Below are positions 1 through 5,512 of a stretch of 8,571 nt of DNA, piece after piece. The notes under the pieces are model-generated. The model ran no database searches. It saw only the letters and a program-made list of their open reading frames with translations, and was not told where the DNA came from. Source of the DNA: a bacterium. GTDB taxonomy: Bacteria; Babelota; Babeliae; Babelales; Vermiphilaceae. The translations under genes and the position numbers were made by a program. The stretch lies in the NCBI GenBank assembly GCA_021827875.1, contig JAKAUA010000010.1:1-8571 (forward strand), given 5' to 3'. How positions within the stretch are numbered: position 1 is the first letter of the stretch; each line of letters opens with the position of its first letter.

Positions 1-2
1 GA

Positions 3-122
3 ATACAACAGTGGAATCGCGGTATCAAGTTTTGTTGGACCAAAACTAAAGAAGCGTTTCTCGGCTTTTGCCAATTCGCTTCTTCAATTCATAATTTTAA
101 GCTTGTGGGAATTTTCGGATAA
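3..122 (+). CDS. Possible 3' end of a gene cut by the window edge, unrecognised
   Basis: The third forward frame is open from the left edge for 39 codons and stops with TAA at 120-122. The peptide contains KEAFLGFCQFASSIHNFKL near its end. An EAFL-x-F-type segment close to the stop loosely recalls the C-termini of some IS5-type transposases, but this is a weak resemblance and I cannot assign a family. The first frame is also open, to a stop at 184-186, with a less protein-like, Phe/Ile/Leu-rich translation. Either frame could be chance at this length. No start codon or ribosome site is visible because the beginning lies outside the window. Confidence 0.22.
   Translation: MQQWNRGIKFCWTKTKEAFLGFCQFASSIHNFKLVGIFG
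28..84. repeat. Two adjacent small stem-loops
   Basis: The first has 7-bp arms AGTTTTG (28-34) and CAAAACT (41-47) around a 6-nt loop. The second has 8-bp arms AAGAAGCG (49-56) and CGCTTCTT (77-84), with an inner GGC/GCC pair at 63-65 and 70-72 around TTTT. No T-run follows on either strand, so neither looks like an intrinsic terminator. They lie inside the possible gene tail and may be chance. Confidence 0.3.
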
Positions 123-271
123 GCTCTTAGCCTTATATTTTATCTCAATTTTCTTCTTTTCAATTAATCGAAATCACTTCATTTAATCTTTAAATAGATA
201 TATATCACAAATGGCGCAAAAAAGAGCTGACTTAACAGGCAGCATATACCACTGCTGAGCATCAATCTTTG

Positions 272-296
272 ATTAATAATTGAACCAATTATTAAT
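272..296. repeat. Perfect 11-bp AT-rich inverted repeat
   Basis: ATTAATAATTG (272-282) and CAATTATTAAT (286-296) are perfect reverse complements around AAC. No T-tract follows on either strand, so it is not a standard terminator. It sits downstream of the terminator of the minus-strand gene 370-1158 and far from any start codon. It could be a protein-binding palindrome or simply the product of AT-rich DNA. Function is unknown. Confidence 0.5.
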
Positions 297-300
297 GTCC

Positions 301-338
301 ATAAAGAAAATAAAAGAGTACGGCTAAGGGGCCACACT
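301..338 (-). terminator. Rho-independent terminator of the Gly/Ala-rich protein gene
   Basis: Read on the minus strand, arms AGTGTGGC (338-331) and GCCGTACT (324-317) pair over 8 bp with two G-U wobbles around a 6-nt loop, CCCTTA. A T-rich run, TCTTTTATTTTCTTT, starts at the foot of the stem and runs down to about 303. The stem begins about 31 nt after the stop of the gene ending at 370. This layout fits an intrinsic terminator and argues that the transcript of that gene ends here. Confidence 0.6.
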
Positions 339-369
339 AAAAGACATATTTTAAAGCATTCTATATACG

Positions 370-1158
370 TTATGGTAGCCATGGTATTAATGTGACGGCT
401 ACCTGAGTGGCAGCAGCAACTGATTCTACAGCGGCTCCATATGTTGCAAGAGTGCCTGCAGCAGTTCCTGCAGCAACTACTTGCGTCCCTGCGGCTCCAA
501 GAACAGTTGCTGTGCCAGTAGCGATTGTAACACCGCCTGCTGCAACAGAAGCACCGACTACGGTTGCAGCACCTGTTGATACTACTGCGGTGCTTATTGC
601 TATGCCACTTGCAACAGAAGCAGTAGCGGCAGCGCCTGCAGCAGCTCCTCCAGCAGTAGCTATCGCACTAACGCCGGCTGCAGTTGAAAGGCCTCCTCCT
701 ACAGCTATCCCTGTACCAGTTAGTGTTGCAGTAGTAATAGCAGCACTAGGAATAGCAGCAAGAGCAGCCCCTCCTGTTGCAACTGTTGCACCAGTAGCTA
801 TTGCGGCTGGAACACCATATCCCGCGGATGTAGCAGCCCATCCCGCGATCCATCCAGTAATAGGCCCACCGCCTTTAATATCTACGCCTGAACGGAGAAC
901 ATATTCGCCATTGCTCATTTGAGACACTTTAATTCGGCCACCATTAGCTAAAAATCCGCTTAATTGCTCTTCGGAGCTTATTTCCTTAAGTGGACCATAC
1001 ACGTCGCATCGTTGTACTGATCGATCTGCGATAGAATAATCTAAACGACCATTTTTATTGATCACCGATAAAGCACCCAATTTGCTTGATGTCGGAATAA
1101 CTGCATTATCCATGGCCACGAGTGGCATGGCGCACGCTAAAAGTAACAGATGTTTCAT
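370..1158 (-). CDS. Exported Gly/Ala-rich low-complexity protein, function unknown
   Basis: 262 residues. The start is supported by AGGAG (1171-1167) 8 nt upstream of ATG. Residues 1-15 (MKHLLLLACAMPLVA) look like a signal peptide, probably cleaved after Ala15; Cys9 is too close to the N-terminus for a normal lipobox. Residues 17 to about 95 form a small, ordinary, charged domain. From residue 96 to 262 the chain is almost only Ala, Gly, Thr, Val, Ser and Ile with one charged residue, Glu245, and many GG and GxxxG-like spacings. Such a tail could insert into membranes as glycine-zipper helices, form a pore or assemble as a fibre; the sequence does not decide. I do not recognise a family. The gene stands alone, divergent from the FKBP gene and followed by its own terminator. 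The repetitive GCA/GCT/GGT codons also give a long Ala/Pro-rich antisense frame, which I regard as a shadow. Confidence 0.8.
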   Translation of the reverse strand: MKHLLLLACAMPLVAMDNAVIPTSSKLGALSVINKNGRLDYSIADRSVQRCDVYGPLKEISSEEQLSGFLANGGRIKVSQMSNGEYVLRSGVDIKGGGPITGWIAGWAATSAGYGVPAAIATGATVATGGAALAAIPSAAITTATLTGTGIAVGGGLSTAAGVSAIATAGGAAAGAAATASVASGIAISTAVVSTGAATVVGASVAAGGVTIATGTATVLGAAGTQVVAAGTAAGTLATYGAAVESVAAATQVAVTLIPWLP

Positions 1159-1229
1159 ATAAGAAACTCCTAAAAAAATTGAAAAAATAATTAGATAACA
1201 CTGCGCTGCACTACTAGCTGCACCTTTTT

Positions 1230-1243
1230 ATTGTTGCAACAAT
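1230..1243. promoter_or_regulatory. 14-bp perfect palindrome, possible operator
   Basis: ATTGTTGCAACAAT reads identically on both strands. It lies about 70 bp upstream of the start of the minus-strand gene 370-1158 and next to AT-rich, -10-like sequence at 1246-1258. A dimeric regulator site is plausible from position and symmetry, but no regulator gene lies nearby and chance cannot be excluded. Confidence 0.35.
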
Positions 1244-1296
1244 TTTATAATAATTATCGTTTTAAATTATAGTCGTGAAATTTGTGACAACTCCAT

Positions 1297-1335
1297 TACA
1301 CTATTCCATTTTTTCGATCTGATCGTTATAGTGTA
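1297..1335. repeat. Nested inverted repeat between divergent genes
   Basis: Outer arms TACACTAT (1297-1304) and ATAGTGTA (1328-1335) are perfect reverse complements. A second pair, CGAT (1315-1318) and ATCG (1322-1325), lies inside. It could act as an operator or fold in an RNA leader of the FKBP gene, which starts 218 bp further on. Function is inferred from position only. Confidence 0.45.
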
Positions 1336-1552
1336 GCATCATGAAAATCTATGTAAAATAATGTAAAAATGAGCTTGTTTATTAAGGTTTATTCTTTTTA
1401 AAAATGCGATTTTTTCGTGAATGTTCCGTGTCACACGTTGTTTTAATATAAATGTACCTGTTTTTAAAACATTATTAGTGAAGTGACAAGTATGCTCATT
1501 TATAGTAATCTTACTCAAGGTAGTAATTACAGTTACAAGAAGGGTAAGAGCA

Positions 1553-2029
1553 ATGAAAAAGTTTTTAATGGTGATACTTTTAATATCATCAACATCAGTA
1601 ATCGCTTTTGGTGTGCCAACGTGCGATAGCAACAATCAACACAAGGAAAATAAAATGGAATCAGATAAAGCAGGCCGAATTAAAACAGCGTCAGGTTTAG
1701 AATACGAAGTTATTCATAGAGCAACCGGCGAGATACAACCAAGTAAAGGCAAGCATGTGACTGTGCATTATACCGGCTGGTTGAATGATAACGGTGAAAA
1801 AGGTAGAAAATTTGATAGCAGCGTAGATCGCGGTCGTCCTTTTACCTTTATTATTGGCGTTGGGCAAGTAATCGCAGGATGGGATGAAGGTGTGATGGGT
1901 ATGAAAGTCGGCGAAAAACGTCGCTTGTATATTCCTGCTGCATTAGGATACGGCGCGCATGGATTCCCTCCGGTGATACCGGCGAATGCAAATCTTATCT
2001 TTGATGTTGAATTATTAAGCGTGAGCTAA
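1553..2029 (+). CDS. FKBP-type peptidyl-prolyl cis-trans isomerase, exported
   Basis: 158 residues. Residues 1-18 form a signal peptide (MKK, a hydrophobic core, then V-I-A before the likely cut), so the mature enzyme should be periplasmic, possibly membrane-attached. After a polar linker, residues about 46-158 are one complete FKBP domain. Aligned by eye to human FKBP12, the active-site residues are kept: Tyr73 (Y26), Phe87-Asp88 (F36-D37), Phe97 (F46), Val106-Ile107 (V55-I56), Trp110 (W59), Tyr133 (Y82), Ile142 (I91) and Phe150 (F99). The family isomerises Xaa-Pro bonds and assists folding of exported proteins. AGAAGGG ends 8 nt before ATG. A second SD-plus-ATG inside the gene (Met35) could give a cytosolic form. 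A stem-loop follows the stop, then the PPC-domain gene in the same direction. Confidence 0.93.
   Translation: MKKFLMVILLISSTSVIAFGVPTCDSNNQHKENKMESDKAGRIKTASGLEYEVIHRATGEIQPSKGKHVTVHYTGWLNDNGEKGRKFDSSVDRGRPFTFIIGVGQVIAGWDEGVMGMKVGEKRRLYIPAALGYGAHGFPPVIPANANLIFDVELLSVS
1643..1657 (+). promoter_or_regulatory. Internal ribosome site and ATG within the FKBP gene
   Basis: AAGGA (1643-1647) lies 7 nt before an in-frame ATG (1655-1657, Met35). This is at least as good a site as the one at the annotated start. Initiation here would yield a 124-residue protein lacking the signal peptide but keeping the whole FKBP domain. Whether it is used cannot be told from sequence. Confidence 0.4.
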
Positions 2030-2054
2030 ATTGTATATTTACTAGTGATTGTTT

Positions 2055-2095
2055 AAGAACCAACTATTGTTGTTATGCAAGAGTAGTTGGTTCTT
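2055..2095 (+). terminator. 12-bp perfect stem-loop between the FKBP and PPC genes
   Basis: AAGAACCAACTA (2055-2066) and TAGTTGGTTCTT (2084-2095) are perfect reverse complements around a 17-nt loop, starting 25 nt after the FKBP stop. Only a short, interrupted T-rich stretch (TTCTTTGTATT) overlaps and follows the right arm, so termination is probably partial. It may instead cap the 3' end of the FKBP message or separate expression of two co-transcribed genes. Confidence 0.5.
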
Positions 2096-2129
2096 TGTAT
2101 TAAGAAAAAATATAATAGGGGGATTTTAT

Positions 2130-2645
2130 ATGACTCAAGATGGTTATCTGGTCGTCTCATTCGACGTGAAAAAAGGACAGGCTCCCGGCATGCAAGTAAG
2201 GCTGTTGGGTGAATATAATGGACGCAGAGATTATCTCGTCGTATTCAAAAAAGGCGACGAAGCTTTTGCGGGATTACACGAATTTGCAGAAAAATATCAG
2301 GTAAAAAGTGCATCTTTTACCGGTATTGGCGCTGCAAATAGTATAGTGCTTGGCTGGATTTCACCTGATAAAAAACGATACAAAAATATTGGCCCGGTTG
2401 GTCAAGTTGAGGTCGGCGGTCTCATGGGAAATATCGCAGTGTATAATGATCGAAGTGTAGTGCATGCTCATGCGGTGGTCTCTGCATCTAATGGCGTGAC
2501 CAGCAGTGGTCATTTATTTGAGTTACACGTATGGCCCACATTAGAAGTTATGGTTTCTGTATATCCAGGTGAAATATCCAAAACATTGGATCCTGAGGTA
2601 GGTATACCATTGTTAGCACCGTGTGATGGTGGTGGCGCTTGCTAA
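2130..2645 (+). CDS. PPC/DUF296-domain protein
   Basis: 171 residues from the ATG at 2130, chosen because AGGGGG (2117-2122) lies 7 nt upstream; an upstream in-frame ATG at 2049 lacks an SD and its extension would run through the stem-loop. The fold signature is that of the PPC (plants and prokaryotes conserved, DUF296) domain: FKKGDEAFAGLHEFAEKY (39-56), SFTGIGAANSIVLGW (62-76), GGLMGNIAVY (96-105), then VHAHAV (111-116) and SGHLFE (126-131). His112, His114 and His128 are the positions thought to hold a metal in bacterial members, which form trimers. In plants the domain occurs in AT-hook DNA-binding proteins; the bacterial role is not established, and no AT-hook is present. The protein ends in CDGGGAC, a Cys pair that may bind metal or form a disulfide. 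No signal peptide, so cytoplasmic. Confidence 0.88.
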   Translation: MTQDGYLVVSFDVKKGQAPGMQVRLLGEYNGRRDYLVVFKKGDEAFAGLHEFAEKYQVKSASFTGIGAANSIVLGWISPDKKRYKNIGPVGQVEVGGLMGNIAVYNDRSVVHAHAVVSASNGVTSSGHLFELHVWPTLEVMVSVYPGEISKTLDPEVGIPLLAPCDGGGAC

Positions 2646-2658
2646 GTGTTCTTTTTTT
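2613..2658 (+). terminator. Possible terminator overlapping the PPC gene stop
   Basis: TTAGCA (2613-2618) pairs with TGCTAA (2640-2645), which includes the stop codon, with additional CACC/GGTG-type pairing possible inside. A T-rich run with seven consecutive T residues (2652-2658) follows within a few bases. The loop is long and the stem short, so this is a moderate call. Confidence 0.4.
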
Positions 2659-2660
2659 AT

Positions 2661-2713
2661 CCGCCTAACCCTTCGATACAGCGGCCATAGGCCGCCACTC
2701 AGGGCGAGCGGCG
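2661..2713. repeat. GC-rich REP-like palindromic element
   Basis: Nested arms: CCGC (2661-2664) with GCGG (2708-2711), CCCT (2669-2672) with AGGG (2701-2704), and the core GCGGCC (2681-2686) with GGCCGC (2690-2695) around ATA. It is much richer in G+C than the surrounding spacer and has no T-tract. CCCTTCGA...CTCAGGGCGA arms of this type recur, as I remember, in dispersed intergenic repeats of several bacteria. Only one copy lies in this window, so repetitiveness is an inference. Confidence 0.55.
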
Positions 2714-2748
2714 TAAATAATTTTTATGTTGAAGATTGAAGAGACTTT

Positions 2749-2862
2749 ATGCATAATACTTTTTAAAAATAATATTTTACAGAAATATAAGAAAGACCGC
2801 TCGTGGTGAGTGATTTCGGAGAAATCGTATCGAACCATGCGGTCTCTAAAAAGATTATGCAT
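2749..2862. repeat. Long nested inverted repeat
   Basis: The outer arms are ATGCATAATACTTTTTA (2749-2765) and, on the minus strand, ATGCATAATCTTTTTA (2862-2847), identical apart from one extra A. Inside are AGACCGC (2794-2800) with GCGGTCT (2839-2845), TGGT (2804-2807) with ACCA (2834-2837), and GATTTC (2812-2817) with GAAATC (2821-2826) around GGA. The whole 114 bp could fold as one long interrupted stem. It ends 5 bp from the stop of the FkbM gene. It may be a terminator region, a relic of a small inverted-repeat element, or both. Confidence 0.5.
2781..2845 (-). terminator. Probable terminator of the FkbM gene
   Basis: On the minus strand, AGACCGC (2845-2839) pairs with GCGGTCT (2800-2794), with two further internal stems, and is followed by TTCTTATATTTCT (2793-2781). 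The stem starts 22 nt after the stop of the methyltransferase gene. The T-run is interrupted and the loop is complex, so efficiency is uncertain. Confidence 0.5.
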
Positions 2863-2867
2863 GCTAG

Positions 2868-3527
2868 TTATTTTCTTACAAATAATGCATTGCCAAAGAA
2901 CCAGGTCGGTTGATCAGTAAAATCTTTGGCAATCATCACAAATCCTTGTGATTCAATCCACTTCTTAAGCTCTTCATAGAGCGGTTGCTCTTTATATGCC
3001 TGAATAAAATGCACTTCTGTATAGAGTACTTTTACTGTTCTTAATAGTTCTGTCGCGCCTTGTACTATTGCCAATTCGTGTCCTTGTGCATCCAGCCAAA
3101 GAAAATCAATATGATTTACCTTATGCTCATGGGCCCAGCTATCAAGTGTTGTTGTTTGTACCGTAATAGTTGTGGGATATATCGCATCAGAATGGTGCAA
3201 TCTTTCGTGCGGCTCATGGAGGGAACCGGCCTGAAAGGGCCGTTCTGGGCGTGATGGTTTTTGAGAAACATAAAATGTTTGTTGTCCAATGGTAGAGCTT
3301 AATGCAACAGGATAACGCCTGACGGTCGGTATAGCAGCAGTATTTTCTTCAAGCAGTGCAAATATCTCAGGAACCGGTTCAAACGTATGGATCGTGGCCT
3401 GTGGCCAAAAAGCAGCTAATTTTTTTGTGTCAGAGCCATTGAATGCGCCCGCTTCTACAATAACGGGAGCATCAGGGAGATATTCTTTTATAAGCGGCAA
3501 TAATTCATGTTTTTTTATAATCTTCAT
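2868..3527 (-). CDS. FkbM-family SAM-dependent methyltransferase
   Basis: 219 residues, about the length of one FkbM (Methyltransf_21) domain. The SAM site is visible: motif I at 22-31 (VIVEAGAFNG, with Glu25 and Gly27), the acidic ribose-binding residue Glu50 in HTFEPVPE, and the family signature IDFLWLDAQGHE at 140-151 (Asp141, Asp146, His150, Glu151). FkbM enzymes are predicted O-methyltransferases acting on polyketides, sugars or glycolipids; the acceptor here is unknown. No signal peptide or membrane segment, so cytoplasmic. No good Shine-Dalgarno site precedes the ATG, but residue 1 gives a natural N-terminal helix before motif I and no better start exists. It is transcribed away from the outer-membrane-type gene, sharing a 100-bp spacer, and converges on the PPC gene. 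Confidence 0.87.
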   Translation of the reverse strand: MKIIKKHELLPLIKEYLPDAPVIVEAGAFNGSDTKKLAAFWPQATIHTFEPVPEIFALLEENTAAIPTVRRYPVALSSTIGQQTFYVSQKPSRPERPFQAGSLHEPHERLHHSDAIYPTTITVQTTTLDSWAHEHKVNHIDFLWLDAQGHELAIVQGATELLRTVKVLYTEVHFIQAYKEQPLYEELKKWIESQGFVMIAKDFTDQPTWFFGNALFVRK

Positions 3528-3550
3528 AGAGTCATTTTTTCAGGCGGTAG

Positions 3551-3579
3551 TTGTCATCCTTGCAGAGCAGAGGTATGAT
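3551..3579 (+). promoter_or_regulatory. Sigma70-type promoter for the surface protein-amidase unit
   Basis: TTGTCA (3551-3556) and TATGAT (3574-3579) are separated by exactly 17 bp, each one mismatch from consensus. Transcription would start near 3586, leaving a leader of about 40 nt with an SD before the ATG at 3628. This is the clearest promoter in the window and suggests strong constitutive expression, as expected of an abundant envelope protein. Confidence 0.7.
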
Positions 3580-3627
3580 CTAAAAAAGTTCTTTGTAGAG
3601 AGTATATCAAAAAAAGGGATATTCGTG

Positions 3628-5487
3628 ATGCGCATTTTTTATAGCTCGATCTTTTTTCTTTTATTAGTATGCGGTTTTGCTTATGCAGAACGAGATTCTA
3701 CCCCATTTTATAACGCCCGTTCCCAAAATGATGATATTGCGCGTTGGCTTGCCGGCTGGTCCCATCAAGTTAATTTGTTTAGAGAAGAATGCAGCAACTA
3801 TTACACTTTTGCAATAACACCGGTATACAGCCAAACATTTAAATCTTTTGATATAGCAGATGCTCTTTTTGGCAGTGACCTTCATTTAAAATGTTTTGAA
3901 ACTCAATATATCACTATCTCAGGCAGTGCAATCGGATCACGTGATATAAATACCGAATGGCTCGCTGATTATTTTGGCCTTGCCCCTGATTTTAAGGGCA
4001 GAGTCTATTTTAAGCCAAAAATCAAAAATGCAATGCTCGATTTTAATATCTATATTGGACTGGATAAATGGCTTCCCGGTCTTTATGTAAATTTCTTTGG
4101 TCCCTTGGTATATACCAAATGGGACCTGGGGATGAAAGAAGAAGTTATAGATGCGGGAGAATTAGGCTATGCTCCCGGCTATTTTAATGCGACCGGTGTC
4201 CCGCGCGGCAATTTATTAAATAGTTTTACTGACTTTGTCACAAAAGGCAAAGTACCCACGCTTGATGATACTACTTTTTTTATTCCATTAAGATATGCAA
4301 AAATGGCTGATCGTCCGCTGCATAAAATAGGTTTTGCTGATATTCAGGCTGTCCTTGGATACAATTTTATTCAAGACGTTGATTATCATATTGGTGGTAA
4401 TCTCCGTTTTGTAATTCCCACCGGCAATCGACCGACGGGAAAACATCTTTTTGAGCCGGTTATTGGTAACGGTCATTTTTATGAAGCAGGTGTTGGACTT
4501 TCTGCTCATGGCATAGTGTGGGAAAACATTGATGATTCCCAAGAAATGGCATTTTATCTAGAGTGTTGGTTTACCCACATGATTGTTTCTACTCAGATTC
4601 GCTCATTTGACTTGAAGTTAGGAGACAATAGCCGCTATATGCTTGCATTGAACATGACGGATGATATTATCGATGGCTTGTCTAATGAAGCAGGAAAAGA
4701 GCCTGATTTTCAATTTAATAATGTCTATGCGCCCGTTGCAAACCTTACAACGATGAAAGCACGCATTTCTGTCCCATGGAAGGCTGACTTGGCCGTTGTG
4801 TTTAATTATAAAAGATGCAATTGGGAATTTGATTTGGGCCTTGATTATTGGCTTCGTCAGCCGGAGCATATAAAAGGGCCGGGAAAAGGATGCGGCAATC
4901 CCGTTACGGTACAAACATGGGCATTAAAAGGTGATGCACAGATGTTCGGGTTCCGTGAAGATAATCATGATGCAGTGCCACTTTCAGCAACAGAAATTAA
5001 TGCCACCATTCATGAAGGAACTAATAGTGTTAAATCTTTGGCACTACGAATCAAAACGCCACAGGTTATTATCTCGCCGATAGATAATCCTGGCGTAGAT
5101 AATCCAGTGCCAGCATTTGCGCAACTAGGTACGGTAGAGTTGCTCGATAGTGATTTTAGTGAGCAAATTAATACCTCATTTCAGCCGGTATTGCTTGCCA
5201 ACAAAAATATTGCGCATTGCCGAGCAAGTACTGAAGGGTTGTCTTATGGAGTTTTCCTTCATATAAATTATGTGTGGAGAGATGAGCATTGTTGGTATAC
5301 CCCTTATTTAGGATTGGGGGGCAAAGTTGAAATTGCACCCGACGGACCTGAAAATACCTGTCCATCAGTATGCACTTCTAATGCTATACCAAACTCATTA
5401 TGTGGCTTCTGTGACGAAGAAGTCCGTCTGCAAGCAAATGCTTCGCAATGGACCATATGGCTTAAAGGCGGCATTCGTTTTAATTAG
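3628..5487 (+). CDS. Cysteine-rich outer-membrane-type protein, function unknown
   Basis: 619 residues from ATG 3628. AAGGGA (3614-3619) lies 8 nt upstream, and a textbook signal peptide follows (residues 1-20, ending AYA, cut before Glu21). An upstream in-frame extension to 3394 is rejected because it would cross the promoter and the start of the divergent gene. The mature protein is rich in Tyr, Phe and Trp, has alternating hydrophobic/polar stretches (for example 137-165, 250-263, 384-409, 538-563) and ends in a strand-like SQWTIWLKGGIRFN, as beta-barrel proteins of the outer membrane do. It has 11 cysteines (55, 89, 313, 397, 422, 531, 555, 578, 582, 592, 595), the last four clustered in a loop before the final strand. 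It resembles large surface proteins I recall from Dependentiae, but I cannot name a characterised family. The barrel topology is inferred. It probably leads a two-gene unit with the amidase 25 bp downstream. Confidence 0.8.
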   Translation: MRIFYSSIFFLLLVCGFAYAERDSTPFYNARSQNDDIARWLAGWSHQVNLFREECSNYYTFAITPVYSQTFKSFDIADALFGSDLHLKCFETQYITISGSAIGSRDINTEWLADYFGLAPDFKGRVYFKPKIKNAMLDFNIYIGLDKWLPGLYVNFFGPLVYTKWDLGMKEEVIDAGELGYAPGYFNATGVPRGNLLNSFTDFVTKGKVPTLDDTTFFIPLRYAKMADRPLHKIGFADIQAVLGYNFIQDVDYHIGGNLRFVIPTGNRPTGKHLFEPVIGNGHFYEAGVGLSAHGIVWENIDDSQEMAFYLECWFTHMIVSTQIRSFDLKLGDNSRYMLALNMTDDIIDGLSNEAGKEPDFQFNNVYAPVANLTTMKARISVPWKADLAVVFNYKRCNWEFDLGLDYWLRQPEHIKGPGKGCGNPVTVQTWALKGDAQMFGFREDNHDAVPLSATEINATIHEGTNSVKSLALRIKTPQVIISPIDNPGVDNPVPAFAQLGTVELLDSDFSEQINTSFQPVLLANKNIAHCRASTEGLSYGVFLHINYVWRDEHCWYTPYLGLGGKVEIAPDGPENTCPSVCTSNAIPNSLCGFCDEEVRLQANASQWTIWLKGGIRFN

Positions 5488-5512
5488 ATTGTAGCAATGA
5501 GGAAAAAGTAGT

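Larger units (their letters stand above)
1159..1552. other. Divergent intergenic region with palindromes
   Basis: This 394-bp spacer separates the divergent genes at 1158 and 1553 and should hold both promoters. I see no further gene in it. It contains a 14-bp palindrome (1230-1243), a longer nested inverted repeat (1297-1335), two GCTGCAC direct copies (1205-1211 and 1217-1223) and two close ATGTAAAA copies near 1350-1365. For the minus-strand gene there is a perfect TATAAT (1271-1266), but the nearest TTGTCA (1290-1285) is only 13 nt away, too close for a standard sigma70 pair. No convincing -35/-10 pair is visible for the FKBP gene. Confidence 0.6.

Noticed and set aside
179..382. 67-codon hydrophobic minus-strand frame overlapping the end of the Gly/Ala gene
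   Set aside because: No Shine-Dalgarno site before its ATG, it contains the probable terminator at 301-338 and the palindrome at 272-296, and hydrophobic translations are expected from T-rich strands.
407..922. 171-codon plus-strand frame, Ala/Pro/Val-rich
   Set aside because: It is the antisense image of the repetitive Gly/Ala codons of the gene at 370-1158; the opposite strand has the SD, the signal peptide and the terminator.
1339..1635. 98-codon minus-strand frame over the FKBP start
   Set aside because: It opposes a well-supported gene, has no SD and shows an unstructured, AT-driven composition.
2087..2116. TTGGTT-18-TATAAT as a promoter for the PPC gene
   Set aside because: Transcription would begin around 2123, after the strong SD, so the message would lack its ribosome site.
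2049..2129. Upstream ATG of the PPC-domain gene
   Set aside because: No SD; the extension is translated stem-loop sequence. The ATG at 2130 has a strong SD 7 nt upstream and starts at the domain.
2665..2862. 65-codon minus-strand frame
   Set aside because: It is built from the nested inverted repeat and the REP-like element, lacks a ribosome site and resembles no protein.
3394..3627. Upstream extension of the outer-membrane-type protein
   Set aside because: It would run through the promoter at 3551-3579 and overlap the divergent FkbM gene, and would bury the signal peptide internally.
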